Assembly (NCBI GenBank): GCA_030612905.1
Contig: JAUWNA010000093.1
Span: forward strand, 1-7,307
Length of the DNA stretch: 7,307 bases
Source: Promethearchaeota archaeon
GTDB lineage: Archaea > Asgardarchaeota > Lokiarchaeia > Sigyniarchaeales > SOKP01
Reading direction: 5' to 3'
The notes under the pieces were generated by a model, which was given only the letters and a program-made list of their open reading frames with translations, had not been told where the DNA came from and searched no databases. The position numbers and the translations under genes are program-made. Of the stretch, positions 1 to 6,259 are shown in pieces (positions within the stretch are counted from its first letter, which is position 1; the number at the start of each line of letters is the position of its first letter).

Positions 1-544
1 TCTTAAAAATTACATTAATAAGCTTGACTACATTTTAGGATCTGTTCATGTATTGTTTGGAAAGGCAGGTATTTTTGCTTTTGATGATGGTCGATTTCTA
101 AATAAGTATAAGGTTTACGATAATAATGACGAGATTTATCTTGAGTTTTACAATACCCTACAAGATATGATCAAATCAAAGAAATTTGATTTTGATATTG
201 TAAGTCACTTTGATTTACCCAAAAAGTTCGATAAAAGGGCTGAAACCTACGATCTTGTCATGGAAAAAGTAGTAGAGACTCTTGAGCTGGCAAAAAAGAG
301 AGATTTAACCATTGAAATTAATTCTAGTGGTTTGAGAAAAAAAATTAGAGAACAATATCCGAGTGTTGAGATTATTGAAAAAATGTACGAGTTAGATATC
401 CCCGTTTTGTTAGGTTCAGATGCACACCAAATTGATGAAATAGCTTATGAATTTAAATATATAATTAATTTATTAAAGAATATTGGTTATAATCAACTTG
501 CGCATTACAATAAAAGAAGAAGAACATTTATAGAAATTGATTAA
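1..544 (+). CDS. hisJ: Histidinol-phosphatase (PHP family), C-terminal part, cut by left edge
   Basis: This is the last 180 residues of a PHP-domain phosphatase of the HisJ/HisK type, which hydrolyses L-histidinol phosphate to histidinol in histidine biosynthesis in the cytoplasm. The frame is open to the left edge, so the TTG at 53 is an internal Leu codon and not a start: the residues before it read LDYILGSVHVL, a strongly family-typical metal-site segment (GSVH). Further family marks follow in order: IVSHFDLPKKF (SHxD metal ligands), EINSSGLRK (the 'E-I-N-x-S-G-L-R' signature typical of histidinol phosphatases) and VLLGSDAH (the last PHP motif). The usual length is about 260-280 residues, so roughly 80-100 N-terminal residues lie outside the window. 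All visible metal-binding motifs are intact. It converges with the coiled-coil gene, with a 51-bp gap. Another PHP phosphoesterase is possible, but the SSGLRK and GSVH context favours HisJ. Confidence 0.85.
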   Translation, partial: LKNYINKLDYILGSVHVLFGKAGIFAFDDGRFLNKYKVYDNNDEIYLEFYNTLQDMIKSKKFDFDIVSHFDLPKKFDKRAETYDLVMEKVVETLELAKKRDLTIEINSSGLRKKIREQYPSVEIIEKMYELDIPVLLGSDAHQIDEIAYEFKYIINLLKNIGYNQLAHYNKRRRTFIEID

Positions 545-551
545 AACATGA

Positions 552-580
552 GATGGTTTTGTTCATTAGATAAAATCATC
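552..580 (+). terminator. Possible hairpin after the histidinol-phosphatase gene
   Basis: Arms GATGGTTTT (552-560) and AAAATCATC (572-580) flank an 11-nt loop, 7 bases after the stop codon. The pairing is complete on the + strand RNA if one G-U pair is allowed, whereas the minus-strand RNA would have an A-C mismatch, so it fits the + strand gene better. No strong U-tract follows, so a terminator role is tentative; a 3'-end stabilising stem is equally possible. Confidence 0.35.
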
Positions 581-595
581 ATTAAATTGAAAGCT

Positions 596-1552
596 TTAAT
601 CAAGTTTCCGTGAGCGCAGCCATCCTTCCATAACCAAACTCCGTAGCAATCTTTGATGTTTAGAATCTCTTGTATGGATAACTAAAGTGTTATTTTCGCT
701 TTCTCCTCTAATTGCGAATAGTAGCTCCTCCCCATCCCTATCGATAACAAATCTATCTTTCTGCTCGTATAATCTTATTGAAATATTATCTAGACTTCCA
801 AATTCTTCTAAAAGTTCAGCATCATCTTCAAGACTGGGGTCAATTGAACAAGAGGCCTTCATATTAACAGACGATCGTACCTCATATAAATGTAGCTCCT
901 GCAAGTCCTTTATGTCGGGAACAGCAATAGTTATGTTATGTAGCGCTTTACTTAGTATATCTCTCATTTTTTTTAAAATATCTTCCTTAGAAACCTCTAT
1001 ATCTGTCCAGTCTACAATTTTAGGACCAGATGCCGAAGCAAGGTTATTTCTTAACCTCTCATTTTCCGTTTCTAGCGCTTCTAAATCTTCATCCGCTCTT
1101 TCTAATTCTCCATTTAATATATCAAGTTTTTCCTGAAGTTTCTCGTTTTTTTCGTCTTTTTCCATTAAAAGATTTTTCTCAACCGTAGAAGAAGCCAACT
1201 CTTTCAGTTGTTCCTCTTTTAAGCTAACAGACTTTTCTAATGTCTTGATTTTCTCGTTTTTAATTTTTAAAGAATTGTGAAGTGTTTCAACTTGTCCATC
1301 TTTTAAATCCATTGAGGATGTTATAGTTTTTATTTGATCATCTTTAAGGCTCAGAGAACTCTTCAAATTTTCAATTAGATCATCTTTTATTTTCACTTTA
1401 AGGTCAATATCTTCGAACTTTTTCAATCCTTCTTCTATTGATAAAAGTCTTTTCCGTAGTTCGTTAATAATGTTTTCTTTTTGTTTTAATTCCTCTTGTA
1501 GATTGGCTATATGATCTTTATTTGGCCCAGTAAGGTTGTTTAATTCATCCAT
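596..1552 (-). CDS. Coiled-coil protein with two-heptad repeats and possible TrmB-sensor-like C-terminal domain
   Basis: A 318-residue soluble protein with no signal peptide or membrane segment. Residues 10-172 are highly charged and heptad-like, predicted to form a long coiled coil. Within it, residues 53-122 are five consecutive 14-residue units (VKIKDDLIENLKSS, LSLKDDQIKTITSS, MDLKDGQVETLHNS, LKIKNEKIKTLEKS, VSLKEEQLKELASS), and residues 22-35 resemble a sixth. After a short GP-containing hinge, residues 190-318 form a compact alpha/beta region ending in DRFVIDRDGEELLFAI...NNTLVIHTRDSKHQRLLRSLVMEGWLRSRKL. This resembles the PLD-like sensor half of archaeal TrmB-family regulators, where a strand of the form 'mIvDg.e' and a final helix with a Trp are common; I see no winged helix to bind DNA. 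Function is unknown. A scaffold or effector-sensing adaptor is a guess. Hits to SMC or myosin in searches would probably be coiled-coil artefacts. The ATG start is supported by a TATA-like box 29 nt upstream. Confidence 0.8.
   Translation of the reverse strand: MDELNNLTGPNKDHIANLQEELKQKENIINELRKRLLSIEEGLKKFEDIDLKVKIKDDLIENLKSSLSLKDDQIKTITSSMDLKDGQVETLHNSLKIKNEKIKTLEKSVSLKEEQLKELASSTVEKNLLMEKDEKNEKLQEKLDILNGELERADEDLEALETENERLRNNLASASGPKIVDWTDIEVSKEDILKKMRDILSKALHNITIAVPDIKDLQELHLYEVRSSVNMKASCSIDPSLEDDAELLEEFGSLDNISIRLYEQKDRFVIDRDGEELLFAIRGESENNTLVIHTRDSKHQRLLRSLVMEGWLRSRKLD
1187..1396 (-). repeat. Five tandem 42-bp (14-codon) repeats inside the coiled-coil gene
   Basis: Residues 53-122 of the coiled-coil protein divide exactly into five 14-residue units with the pattern x-x-hydrophobic-K-D/E-D/E-x-hydrophobic-x-x-hydrophobic-x-x-S. 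K at position 4 and S at position 14 occur in every unit. Two heptads per unit means the repeat keeps coiled-coil phase. The DNA of the units has diverged more than the protein, which suggests old internal duplication kept by selection. Confidence 0.75.
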
Positions 1553-1576
1553 CTTAAAATACTAGAATTTATTCTC

Positions 1577-1585
1577 TATTTTATG
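1577..1585 (-). promoter_or_regulatory. TATA-like box of the coiled-coil gene
   Basis: On the minus strand this reads CATAAAATA, centred about 29 nt before the ATG at 1552. An archaeal transcript starting about 26 nt after the box would have a leader of only a few bases. No purine-rich ribosome-binding site is seen before the ATG, which agrees with leaderless or near-leaderless translation. The region is very AT-rich, so chance matches are likely. Confidence 0.4.
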
Positions 1586-1616
1586 AATAATAATAAAAGA
1601 ATTTCTTTATAATTCT
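1585..1616 (-). terminator. Hairpin plus U-rich tract after the nucleotidyltransferase gene
   Basis: Read on the minus strand, AGAATT (1616-1611) pairs with AATTCT (1603-1598) around a 7-nt loop, followed directly by the T-rich run TTTATTATTATT. It lies 23 bases after the stop codon of the nucleotidyltransferase gene and before the coiled-coil start. Archaeal termination depends mainly on U-rich tracts, so the T-run is the stronger part of this call; the six-pair, AT-rich stem is weak. If real, it separates the two minus-strand genes into different transcripts. Confidence 0.4.
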
Positions 1617-1639
1617 AAGTTAAATATTGATATCTTCAT

Positions 1640-2479
1640 TTAAAAAAAAGAAGCATTCTTATCAATATATCGAAACCTTTTGTCCATTTTGATAATATCC
1701 TCCATGAATGTTAAATGGTAACTTCCAATATTCTCTATTGTTATATCGTGGTCAATAATATTTATCCCCCTTACTATATCACCATTTTTAATAGATGCTT
1801 TAATTGAATCTTGCATTTCTTTTTCTCCACGAAGAGAAAAATTAACTTTTTCCAAATAAGATATAATTTTTTGATTAAATACATAGAAGGGTAGGGAATA
1901 ATAATCACTTAAAATTTGATTTTCTTCCGGTTTCTCTACAATATCAACAATCTTTAATCCGTACTTTATATCTGAATCTTGAATTAATTCTGAATCTTTA
2001 GAAATCTTAACATTTCCATGCCCCATAGCAATTTTTTTATCTTTTGATTTCATTAAACCTAGGATTATGTCTGCATTAGCGTTTTTATACAAAGAAAACA
2101 TCTGATTGATTTTTTGTTTTGAAAAAACAACATCTGCTGCAGTTATAAAAAAATTGTATAATTTTTGCTTTTTTTCGTTAAATTGATTAAGACATAATAA
2201 AAGACCGTCTGCCATCCCTATCTGGATTGTCTGCTCAATAAACTCTAATTCGATATCTTGAATTTTTAATAATTCCGTTTTAATTGCTTGTTGTTTATAG
2301 CCGACTAATACAATAAAGTTAATAAATCCCGCTTCTTTAAATGTGTGAATAACGCGAGATATTATCGGTATTCCATTGATTTTAATTAACGGTTTAGGAA
2401 TTATATCAGATAAAGGTCTTAATCTCGTTGCTTTACCTGCTGCCAGTATTATTACATATGTGTTTATTGAAGAAGGCAT
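1640..2479 (-). CDS. Sugar-phosphate nucleotidyltransferase (RmlA/GlmU-N-like)
   Basis: A 279-residue enzyme of the NTP_transferase family, which joins a sugar 1-phosphate to a nucleoside triphosphate to give an activated NDP-sugar for glycan or glycoconjugate synthesis in the cytoplasm. Residues 10-31 carry the nucleotide-binding signature LAAGKATRLRP...PKPL, with the usual glycine-rich GxxTR form. TAADVVF (113-119) holds the metal-binding Asp, QIGMADGL (86-93) corresponds to the base-recognition loop, and VEKPEE (181-186) is the conserved EKP motif, followed by a strand-like FYVF. There is no left-handed beta-helix acyltransferase tail, so it is a single-domain enzyme of near-minimal length. 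The actual sugar and nucleotide cannot be read from the sequence; glucose-1-phosphate thymidylyl/uridylyl- and mannose-1-phosphate guanylyl-transferases are all candidates. No glycosyltransferase is beside it. It is divergent from the Roadblock gene across 78 bp. Confidence 0.85.
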   Translation of the reverse strand: MPSSINTYVIILAAGKATRLRPLSDIIPKPLIKINGIPIISRVIHTFKEAGFINFIVLVGYKQQAIKTELLKIQDIELEFIEQTIQIGMADGLLLCLNQFNEKKQKLYNFFITAADVVFSKQKINQMFSLYKNANADIILGLMKSKDKKIAMGHGNVKISKDSELIQDSDIKYGLKIVDIVEKPEENQILSDYYSLPFYVFNQKIISYLEKVNFSLRGEKEMQDSIKASIKNGDIVRGINIIDHDITIENIGSYHLTFMEDIIKMDKRFRYIDKNASFF

Positions 2480-2502
2480 ATAATCAAGCGTTTTTTTTTA
2501 TC

Positions 2503-2512
2503 CTATTTTTAC
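2503..2512 (-). promoter_or_regulatory. TATA-like box of the nucleotidyltransferase gene
   Basis: The minus strand reads GTAAAAATAG here, centred about 28 nt before the ATG at 2479, followed by a run of A residues. Spacing fits an archaeal promoter giving a very short leader. It lies back to back with the box of the divergent Roadblock gene, about 20 bp away. Base composition makes this a moderate call. Confidence 0.4.
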
Positions 2513-2527
2513 AAATTTAAGAATATC

Positions 2528-2533
2528 TTTAAA
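2528..2533 (+). promoter_or_regulatory. TATA box for leaderless Roadblock transcript
   Basis: TTTAAA centred about 27 nt before the ATG at 2558 places the expected archaeal transcription start at or within a few bases of the start codon. The stretch between them has no Shine-Dalgarno-like sequence (only A, C, T and one G), so a leaderless message is the simplest reading. This is the clearest promoter in the window together with the one at 4564-4570. Confidence 0.55.
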
Positions 2534-2557
2534 TTTGATTACTATTATTATATTTTT

Positions 2558-3292
2558 ATGAGTTCTGATGAGCGTATAAAAAAACTAAACACTGAACTAT
2601 CTGAACTATTAGAAAAAGAAATTAATAACAGAAAAAGCATTCTAGGCATCTCAATTTCAACTCACGGCGGAACACATCTCGTTAGTAAATTAAAAAAAGA
2701 TATTACAATGACAAATTCTGAGATCTCTGCTGCGAGTAGTAGCTTAGTTTTTATATCTTCTAAAATATTAAAAGACTCACTAAACCAACAAATATCGTAT
2801 AATTTGATCACAGGAAAAAAAAGAATAATTCTATCAATTTTAACTGAAAATATCGCTCTAATCGCTTATCTAAATAGAGAGATAGCTGAACTTGAGGGTT
2901 TGGATTCTTACATAACTTCCTTGAAGAAATTTGCGGCAAAAATCTCTGCATTCGTAGAAACTAGCGATCTTATTAAAGAAGAAGTGTTCGTAGCCATTAA
3001 GAGAACAATTCCAAACGCATTAGTTATCGCAATAATTACTAAAGATGGTTTGCCAATTAAAGTTCAATCTACTATGCCAGAGCCTATACTATCAGCGATG
3101 ACTTCAGCTATTTTCAATTTAGCAGGGATCCTTTTGGAAGAGGGGCTAGAATTCTCGATTATTGGGGGAGAGAACGGTTCAATAATTATTCACGAATTAG
3201 ATGAGAGTAGGATACTTGCAATCGCAGTTCCAGAAGCAGACGAGAGAAAATTAGGCTCTTATATTGCTAAGATTAAATCAATTATCAAATAA
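2558..3292 (+). CDS. Tandem Roadblock/LC7-domain protein
   Basis: A 244-residue soluble protein that I read as two Roadblock/LC7 modules. The C-terminal one (about 139-244) is clear: a helix (EEVFVAIKRTIPNALVIAIITKDGLPI), a strand pair, a central helix (PEPILSAMTSAIFNLAGILLEEG), then strands FSIIGGENGSIIIHELDESRILAIAVPEADERKLGSYIAKI. The N-terminal region (about 20-115) has the same order of elements (ILGISISTHGGTHLVSKL, a helix, KRIILSILTENIALIAYL) but is more diverged. Roadblock domains are dimerising platforms; in bacterial MglB and eukaryotic Ragulator-type proteins they act on Ras-like GTPases, and Asgard archaea encode many of both. By inference this protein binds or regulates a small GTPase, but none is in the window. 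A tandem protein could act as an internal pseudo-dimer. It is a single-gene transcript, divergent from the nucleotidyltransferase gene and convergent with the ATP-grasp gene. Confidence 0.85.
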   Translation: MSSDERIKKLNTELSELLEKEINNRKSILGISISTHGGTHLVSKLKKDITMTNSEISAASSSLVFISSKILKDSLNQQISYNLITGKKRIILSILTENIALIAYLNREIAELEGLDSYITSLKKFAAKISAFVETSDLIKEEVFVAIKRTIPNALVIAIITKDGLPIKVQSTMPEPILSAMTSAIFNLAGILLEEGLEFSIIGGENGSIIIHELDESRILAIAVPEADERKLGSYIAKIKSIIK

Positions 3293-3293
3293 T

Positions 3294-4541
3294 TTATTTA
3301 ATAATCTTTTTAATTTCATCAGCTACTTTCAGGCTTCCAAAATACGAATCAGAAAAGTTTTTAGCTTTAAATAGAATTGTACATAAAGGTTCTTTTTTGG
3401 AGATATTTTTAATAGGTTCTGATTTATCGTGTATGTATTTAAGAGCGTTAATTTCGTTTAATAAACTCTTATCAATTTCTTTTGGGGCAAAAAAAATCAT
3501 CTTAGTTGCGAAATCTTCTATTTTTGATTTCTTCAATATCTCTTTAACATATCCCCATCCTTCGAGGTTAAAACTCTTTATATGCAAATCTAATAAATTT
3601 AAGTCCATTGCCTCTTCAGATACTCTGATTGACCCCGGTATTCTGGGATTAATCTCCATTAAGTAAGGATAATGATTTTTTAGAACAAAATCAAATCCAT
3701 TGATTCCTTTTAATCCCAACTCGTTTGATAATTTTAACGAAATCTCAGCTATTAACTTTTTATCATCTTTAAAAATATTGGCAGGCACTATATTCCCGCA
3801 GTACATGAATTCTTTTGGGGTGTTAAGGAATTTTTCTCCAACTATTTGACGATTAATAGATATTACTCTACTTTCTATTCCATTAGATATTGTTGTACAA
3901 CTTACGGGTAACCCTTCAATATATTCTTGAACTAACCAATCTTTAGGATTAAAGTCTTGAGGTCTAATTACATTAAGAATAAAAGAAAATTCATCTCTAT
4001 TATTTATTTTATATACGTTAATTCCACCAGAACCCCTTAATTTTTTAAAAACAAAAGGATAACTTAGTTCATTTATTTTGAATTTGACTTCATCATATGA
4101 AGTTGATGAAGGAACCTTGTATCCTAAATTTTTCAAAAAATTGAAAATATAATCTATGTTGCGGCTCTTTTTAATTGCTTCTAAGCTATTATTAAGATTA
4201 AGGATTTTGTAATTTTTTCGATTTATCTCATTTAAAATTAGTTCTCTTTCTTCAAAAGCATCGTCTAGACCACTTCCAATAATTAGATAATTAATTTTAG
4301 GATGTTTGGCTAAAAGTTCTAAAATAAGATTTGGAAGGTATTCGCTATAATTATTTTTAATAATTTCGTAATTAGCGTTTAAGATTTTGGTAAGAATTAA
4401 ATAATCTTTAACGCACGGATAAAGGTCTAAGTCTCCAAAGAAATCTACCGCATACACTTCGTAACCAGCTTTATATAACGAATATGCTAAGGGGCGCGTG
4501 TTAAATCCGGCTACTAAAACAGATTCTACTTTATGACCCAT
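3294..4541 (-). CDS. ATP-grasp domain protein, predicted ATP-dependent carboligase (COG2232-like)
   Basis: A 415-residue ATP-grasp enzyme, expected to activate a carboxylate as an acyl phosphate and join it to an amine or other nucleophile. The N-terminal pre-ATP-grasp fold begins VESVLVAGFNTRPLAYSLYKAGYEVYAVDFFGDLDL, which closely resembles the archaeal group of predicted carboligases I know as COG2232. The ATP-binding core follows: FVFKKLRGSGGINVY (163-177, Lys and glycine-rich loop), WLVQEYIEGLPVSC (202-215), GINGFDFV (279-286) and LMEINPRIPGS (294-304, the metal-binding Glu and Asn). All key residues look intact. The substrate cannot be assigned; cofactor or peptide ligation are typical roles. 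The C-terminal 100 residues are family-specific. It ends one base from the Roadblock stop codon on the opposite strand, and begins 45 bp after the chelatase, with its own TATA box. The ATG start is supported by that box and by an N-terminal strand directly after it. Confidence 0.85.
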   Translation of the reverse strand: MGHKVESVLVAGFNTRPLAYSLYKAGYEVYAVDFFGDLDLYPCVKDYLILTKILNANYEIIKNNYSEYLPNLILELLAKHPKINYLIIGSGLDDAFEERELILNEINRKNYKILNLNNSLEAIKKSRNIDYIFNFLKNLGYKVPSSTSYDEVKFKINELSYPFVFKKLRGSGGINVYKINNRDEFSFILNVIRPQDFNPKDWLVQEYIEGLPVSCTTISNGIESRVISINRQIVGEKFLNTPKEFMYCGNIVPANIFKDDKKLIAEISLKLSNELGLKGINGFDFVLKNHYPYLMEINPRIPGSIRVSEEAMDLNLLDLHIKSFNLEGWGYVKEILKKSKIEDFATKMIFFAPKEIDKSLLNEINALKYIHDKSEPIKNISKKEPLCTILFKAKNFSDSYFGSLKVADEIKKIIK

Positions 4542-4563
4542 TAATTAAATAATAAAATAAGAA

Positions 4564-4570
4564 CTTTAAG
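4564..4570 (-). promoter_or_regulatory. TATA box of the ATP-grasp gene
   Basis: The minus strand reads CTTAAAG, centred 26 nt before the ATG at 4541, which places transcription start at the start codon (leaderless). The element is also most of the downstream arm of a perfect inverted repeat, so protein bound to the repeat, or folding of the read-through RNA, would affect it. Confidence 0.5.
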
Positions 4571-4586
4571 AACTTAATTCTTAAAG
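4564..4586. promoter_or_regulatory. Perfect 9-bp inverted repeat between chelatase stop and ATP-grasp start
   Basis: Arms CTTTAAGAA (4564-4572) and TTCTTAAAG (4578-4586) are exact inverse complements around the 5-nt spacer CTTAA. The repeat touches the chelatase stop codon (4587-4589) on one side and includes the ATP-grasp TATA box on the other. Two roles fit: an operator for a dimeric regulator overlapping the promoter, or a 3'-end hairpin of the chelatase message. In the hairpin reading the following minus-strand bases are T-rich, which would suit termination. The sequence alone does not decide between them. Confidence 0.5.
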
Positions 4587-6194
4587 CTAAAGGATTTTTT
4601 TTAATTCTAAAATTAAGTTTTTAGGGTTAATGCCATCGAATTGAAATATCTCTGCTTTTCCGTATTCTTTAAAGTTCTTTTTAATGTTATCCGCGGCGAA
4701 CGTATTTACACCCAGCGATTTTGTCGCATATGACTTCTTTGGCTCTAAAACGACCATATGTGCTCCTTTCTTGGATAAACTCTTTGTTAATGCTTTTAAT
4801 TCGTTAACAATTAATGTGTAGTCTGTTTGAACTTGAGCAATTAAATCAGGAAATTTATAGGAAATGTTAGCTCCGCAGTCAGAACATACAAAAACAACGG
4901 GAATCATATTTCTATTTTTTAATTTTTCAGCGTTTATAAGCTTTAGGCATTTTGTCAACGCTGCTGCCATAGGTGTGTAAGACTTTCCTTTAATCTTTTT
5001 CATTTTATTTACAGCAGTTTTAAAGTAAACAGTAGGTTTCTGAAGAACGATAGCTTCTTTTCCTCGAAAGATGATGAGGCTTATTTTGTCCTTTTTCCGG
5101 TATCCCTCTCGTTGTAACGATAGAATCACATCTGTCATTTGTTTGATTACATAATGCATTGAAGCGGAACTGTCGAGGACAAAAAATAAAACTAATGGCG
5201 CGCGATATTCATACACTTTATCCATTAAATCATATTTATCAAATTTTATTGGAAAGTCTATATCCGTTTGATTGTATATAGTATTTTTCAAATAAGTTCT
5301 TATCGTTGCGTCAAGAGCTATGCTTTTAGGTCGGTTAATAGGCTGTCGATATGAAACATACCTGCCCTTTTGAGAAGAAGCTATTTTTATGCGCCGCCCA
5401 ATTCCTCTACCTCCGTAATCAGATATTTTTCGATCTTTTCGAATATTATCTAGTATTGAAGTCATTTTTTTTTCCATGGTGTAAATTAATGGCATCGAAC
5501 CTAATCCGTCTTCAAAAAAATTAAAATCTCGCTCTTCAAATTCTGGAATATCTTTTACTTTCCAGCCTCCAGCAGGCGTTGGGTTTCTTTTTTTATTATC
5601 AGGGTATTTAGGGGGTGGAAGTTTCTGTTCTTTTGTTTCGGGAATATTAACTTTTCTTGGATCAACAGATTGTCTTTTGAATTCCTTTTGAGGGGTGTCG
5701 TCGTGCTTTAACGGTCCTTCGGTTTCTTTATTTGGTTGATAAATATCTGGATCCTCGTAAGCTTTTTGTATCTTTCCGTAAACTTCAAATATTTTCGCTT
5801 TAACTTCTTCAGGAGTCATCTCGTAATGGAGCGATTTGATTCTATGTTCAAACACTAAATCCATAGCCGCATTTAAATCTTCTTCAATAACTTCCTTTCG
5901 ACCGTTGAGGGCAGCGTGAGCTCGCGCGCATCGTATAAAGGTGATATCTGCTCTTTGTGAAAAAATATCCAATTCGCTAACTAATCTTGATACGAATTCG
6001 TAAACAGTTGAGGGAATTTGGACTTCCTTTATAATTTGACGCGCATTCACGATTTTCTTTCTTAAATCTTCTTGTTCTTGCTCGTATTTCTTAATAAAAT
6101 CCTTTGGGTTGTCATCAAAATCAATAACACTTTTTGTAATCTCTGCTCGTAATTTTATATCGCGAGGAGCCTTGATTTTTACTTCTAAACCCAA
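4587..6194 (-). CDS. ChlD-type chelatase ORF, downstream half of a frameshifted ChlI-ChlD fusion (AAA lid + linker + VWA)
   Basis: This frame of 535 residues carries the AAA+ lid, a linker and a von Willebrand A domain of a magnesium/cobalt chelatase-type motor. Residues 1-20 (GLEVKIKAPRD) and 60-120 (SQRADITFIRCARAHAALNGRKEVIEEDLNAA...HR) match the end of ChlI, including the sensor-2 region. Residues 150-215 are proline- and charge-rich, as in ChlD. The segment KGRYVSY...PKSIALDATIRTYLK (276-304) is typical of ChlD just before the VWA domain (334-535), which has a full MIDAS: D341-x-S343-x-S345, T407 and D439. The nominal start at 6194 is a TTG inside a conserved motif; the same frame continues upstream as GKGELRPQIADR, so it is not a real start. 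It should be read with the upstream ORF as one gene of about 747 codons. Such proteins power metal insertion with a large CobN/BchH subunit, which is not in the window. A VWA/AAA remodelling factor with another target is possible. Confidence 0.8.
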   Translation of the reverse strand: MGLEVKIKAPRDIKLRAEITKSVIDFDDNPKDFIKKYEQEQEDLRKKIVNARQIIKEVQIPSTVYEFVSRLVSELDIFSQRADITFIRCARAHAALNGRKEVIEEDLNAAMDLVFEHRIKSLHYEMTPEEVKAKIFEVYGKIQKAYEDPDIYQPNKETEGPLKHDDTPQKEFKRQSVDPRKVNIPETKEQKLPPPKYPDNKKRNPTPAGGWKVKDIPEFEERDFNFFEDGLGSMPLIYTMEKKMTSILDNIRKDRKISDYGGRGIGRRIKIASSQKGRYVSYRQPINRPKSIALDATIRTYLKNTIYNQTDIDFPIKFDKYDLMDKVYEYRAPLVLFFVLDSSASMHYVIKQMTDVILSLQREGYRKKDKISLIIFRGKEAIVLQKPTVYFKTAVNKMKKIKGKSYTPMAAALTKCLKLINAEKLKNRNMIPVVFVCSDCGANISYKFPDLIAQVQTDYTLIVNELKALTKSLSKKGAHMVVLEPKKSYATKSLGVNTFAADNIKKNFKEYGKAEIFQFDGINPKNLILELKKIL

Positions 6195-6224
6195 TCTATC
6201 TGCAATCTGAGGACGTAATTCTCC

Positions 6225-6259
6225 CTTTCCGAATTCTAATTCGAATTGAATTGAGAAAC
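6225..6259 (-). other. Frameshift junction in the ChlI-ChlD fusion gene
   Basis: The upstream frame gives ...VGSMNPE (last conserved codon 6260-6262) and then stops at TAG (6236-6238). The -1 frame gives GELRPQIADRLGLEV from 6224 down. ChlI family members usually read NPEEGELRPQ without a break, so the 35 bases between are both extra sequence and out of phase. The -1 frame is open back to a TGA at 6318-6320 but contains no ATG or GTG. The junction is built from near-repeats of AATTC, including the palindrome AATTCGAATT (6238-6247), which could favour slippage. A run of four C residues on the minus strand (plus 6263-6266) at the Pro codon is the only homopolymer nearby. Confidence 0.8.

Noticed and set aside
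53..55. TTG as start codon of the left-edge gene
   Set aside because: The frame continues upstream to the window edge with the conserved residues LDYILGSVH, so this is an internal Leu codon in a truncated gene.
687..1136. 149-codon + strand reading frame rich in Ser and Leu
   Set aside because: It is antisense to the coiled-coil gene; its Ser-rich composition is what reverse reading of Glu/Lys-rich coiled-coil codons produces, and it has no domain or promoter.
2491..2499. T-run between the divergent genes as a terminator
   Set aside because: No gene ends here; the run sits between two divergent starts and is better explained as promoter-region AT richness.
3281..3293. ATTAT/ATAAT inverted repeat over the Roadblock stop codon
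   Set aside because: Five AT-only pairs with a 3-nt loop are too weak and too easily found by chance in such AT-rich DNA.
3397..3666. 89-codon + strand reading frame inside the ATP-grasp gene
   Set aside because: It lies antisense to a gene with intact ATP-grasp motifs and has no recognisable features.
6192..6194. TTG as an independent start for a separate VWA gene
   Set aside because: It falls inside the conserved segment ADRLGLEV of the AAA+ domain, whose preceding residues are encoded directly upstream in the same frame.
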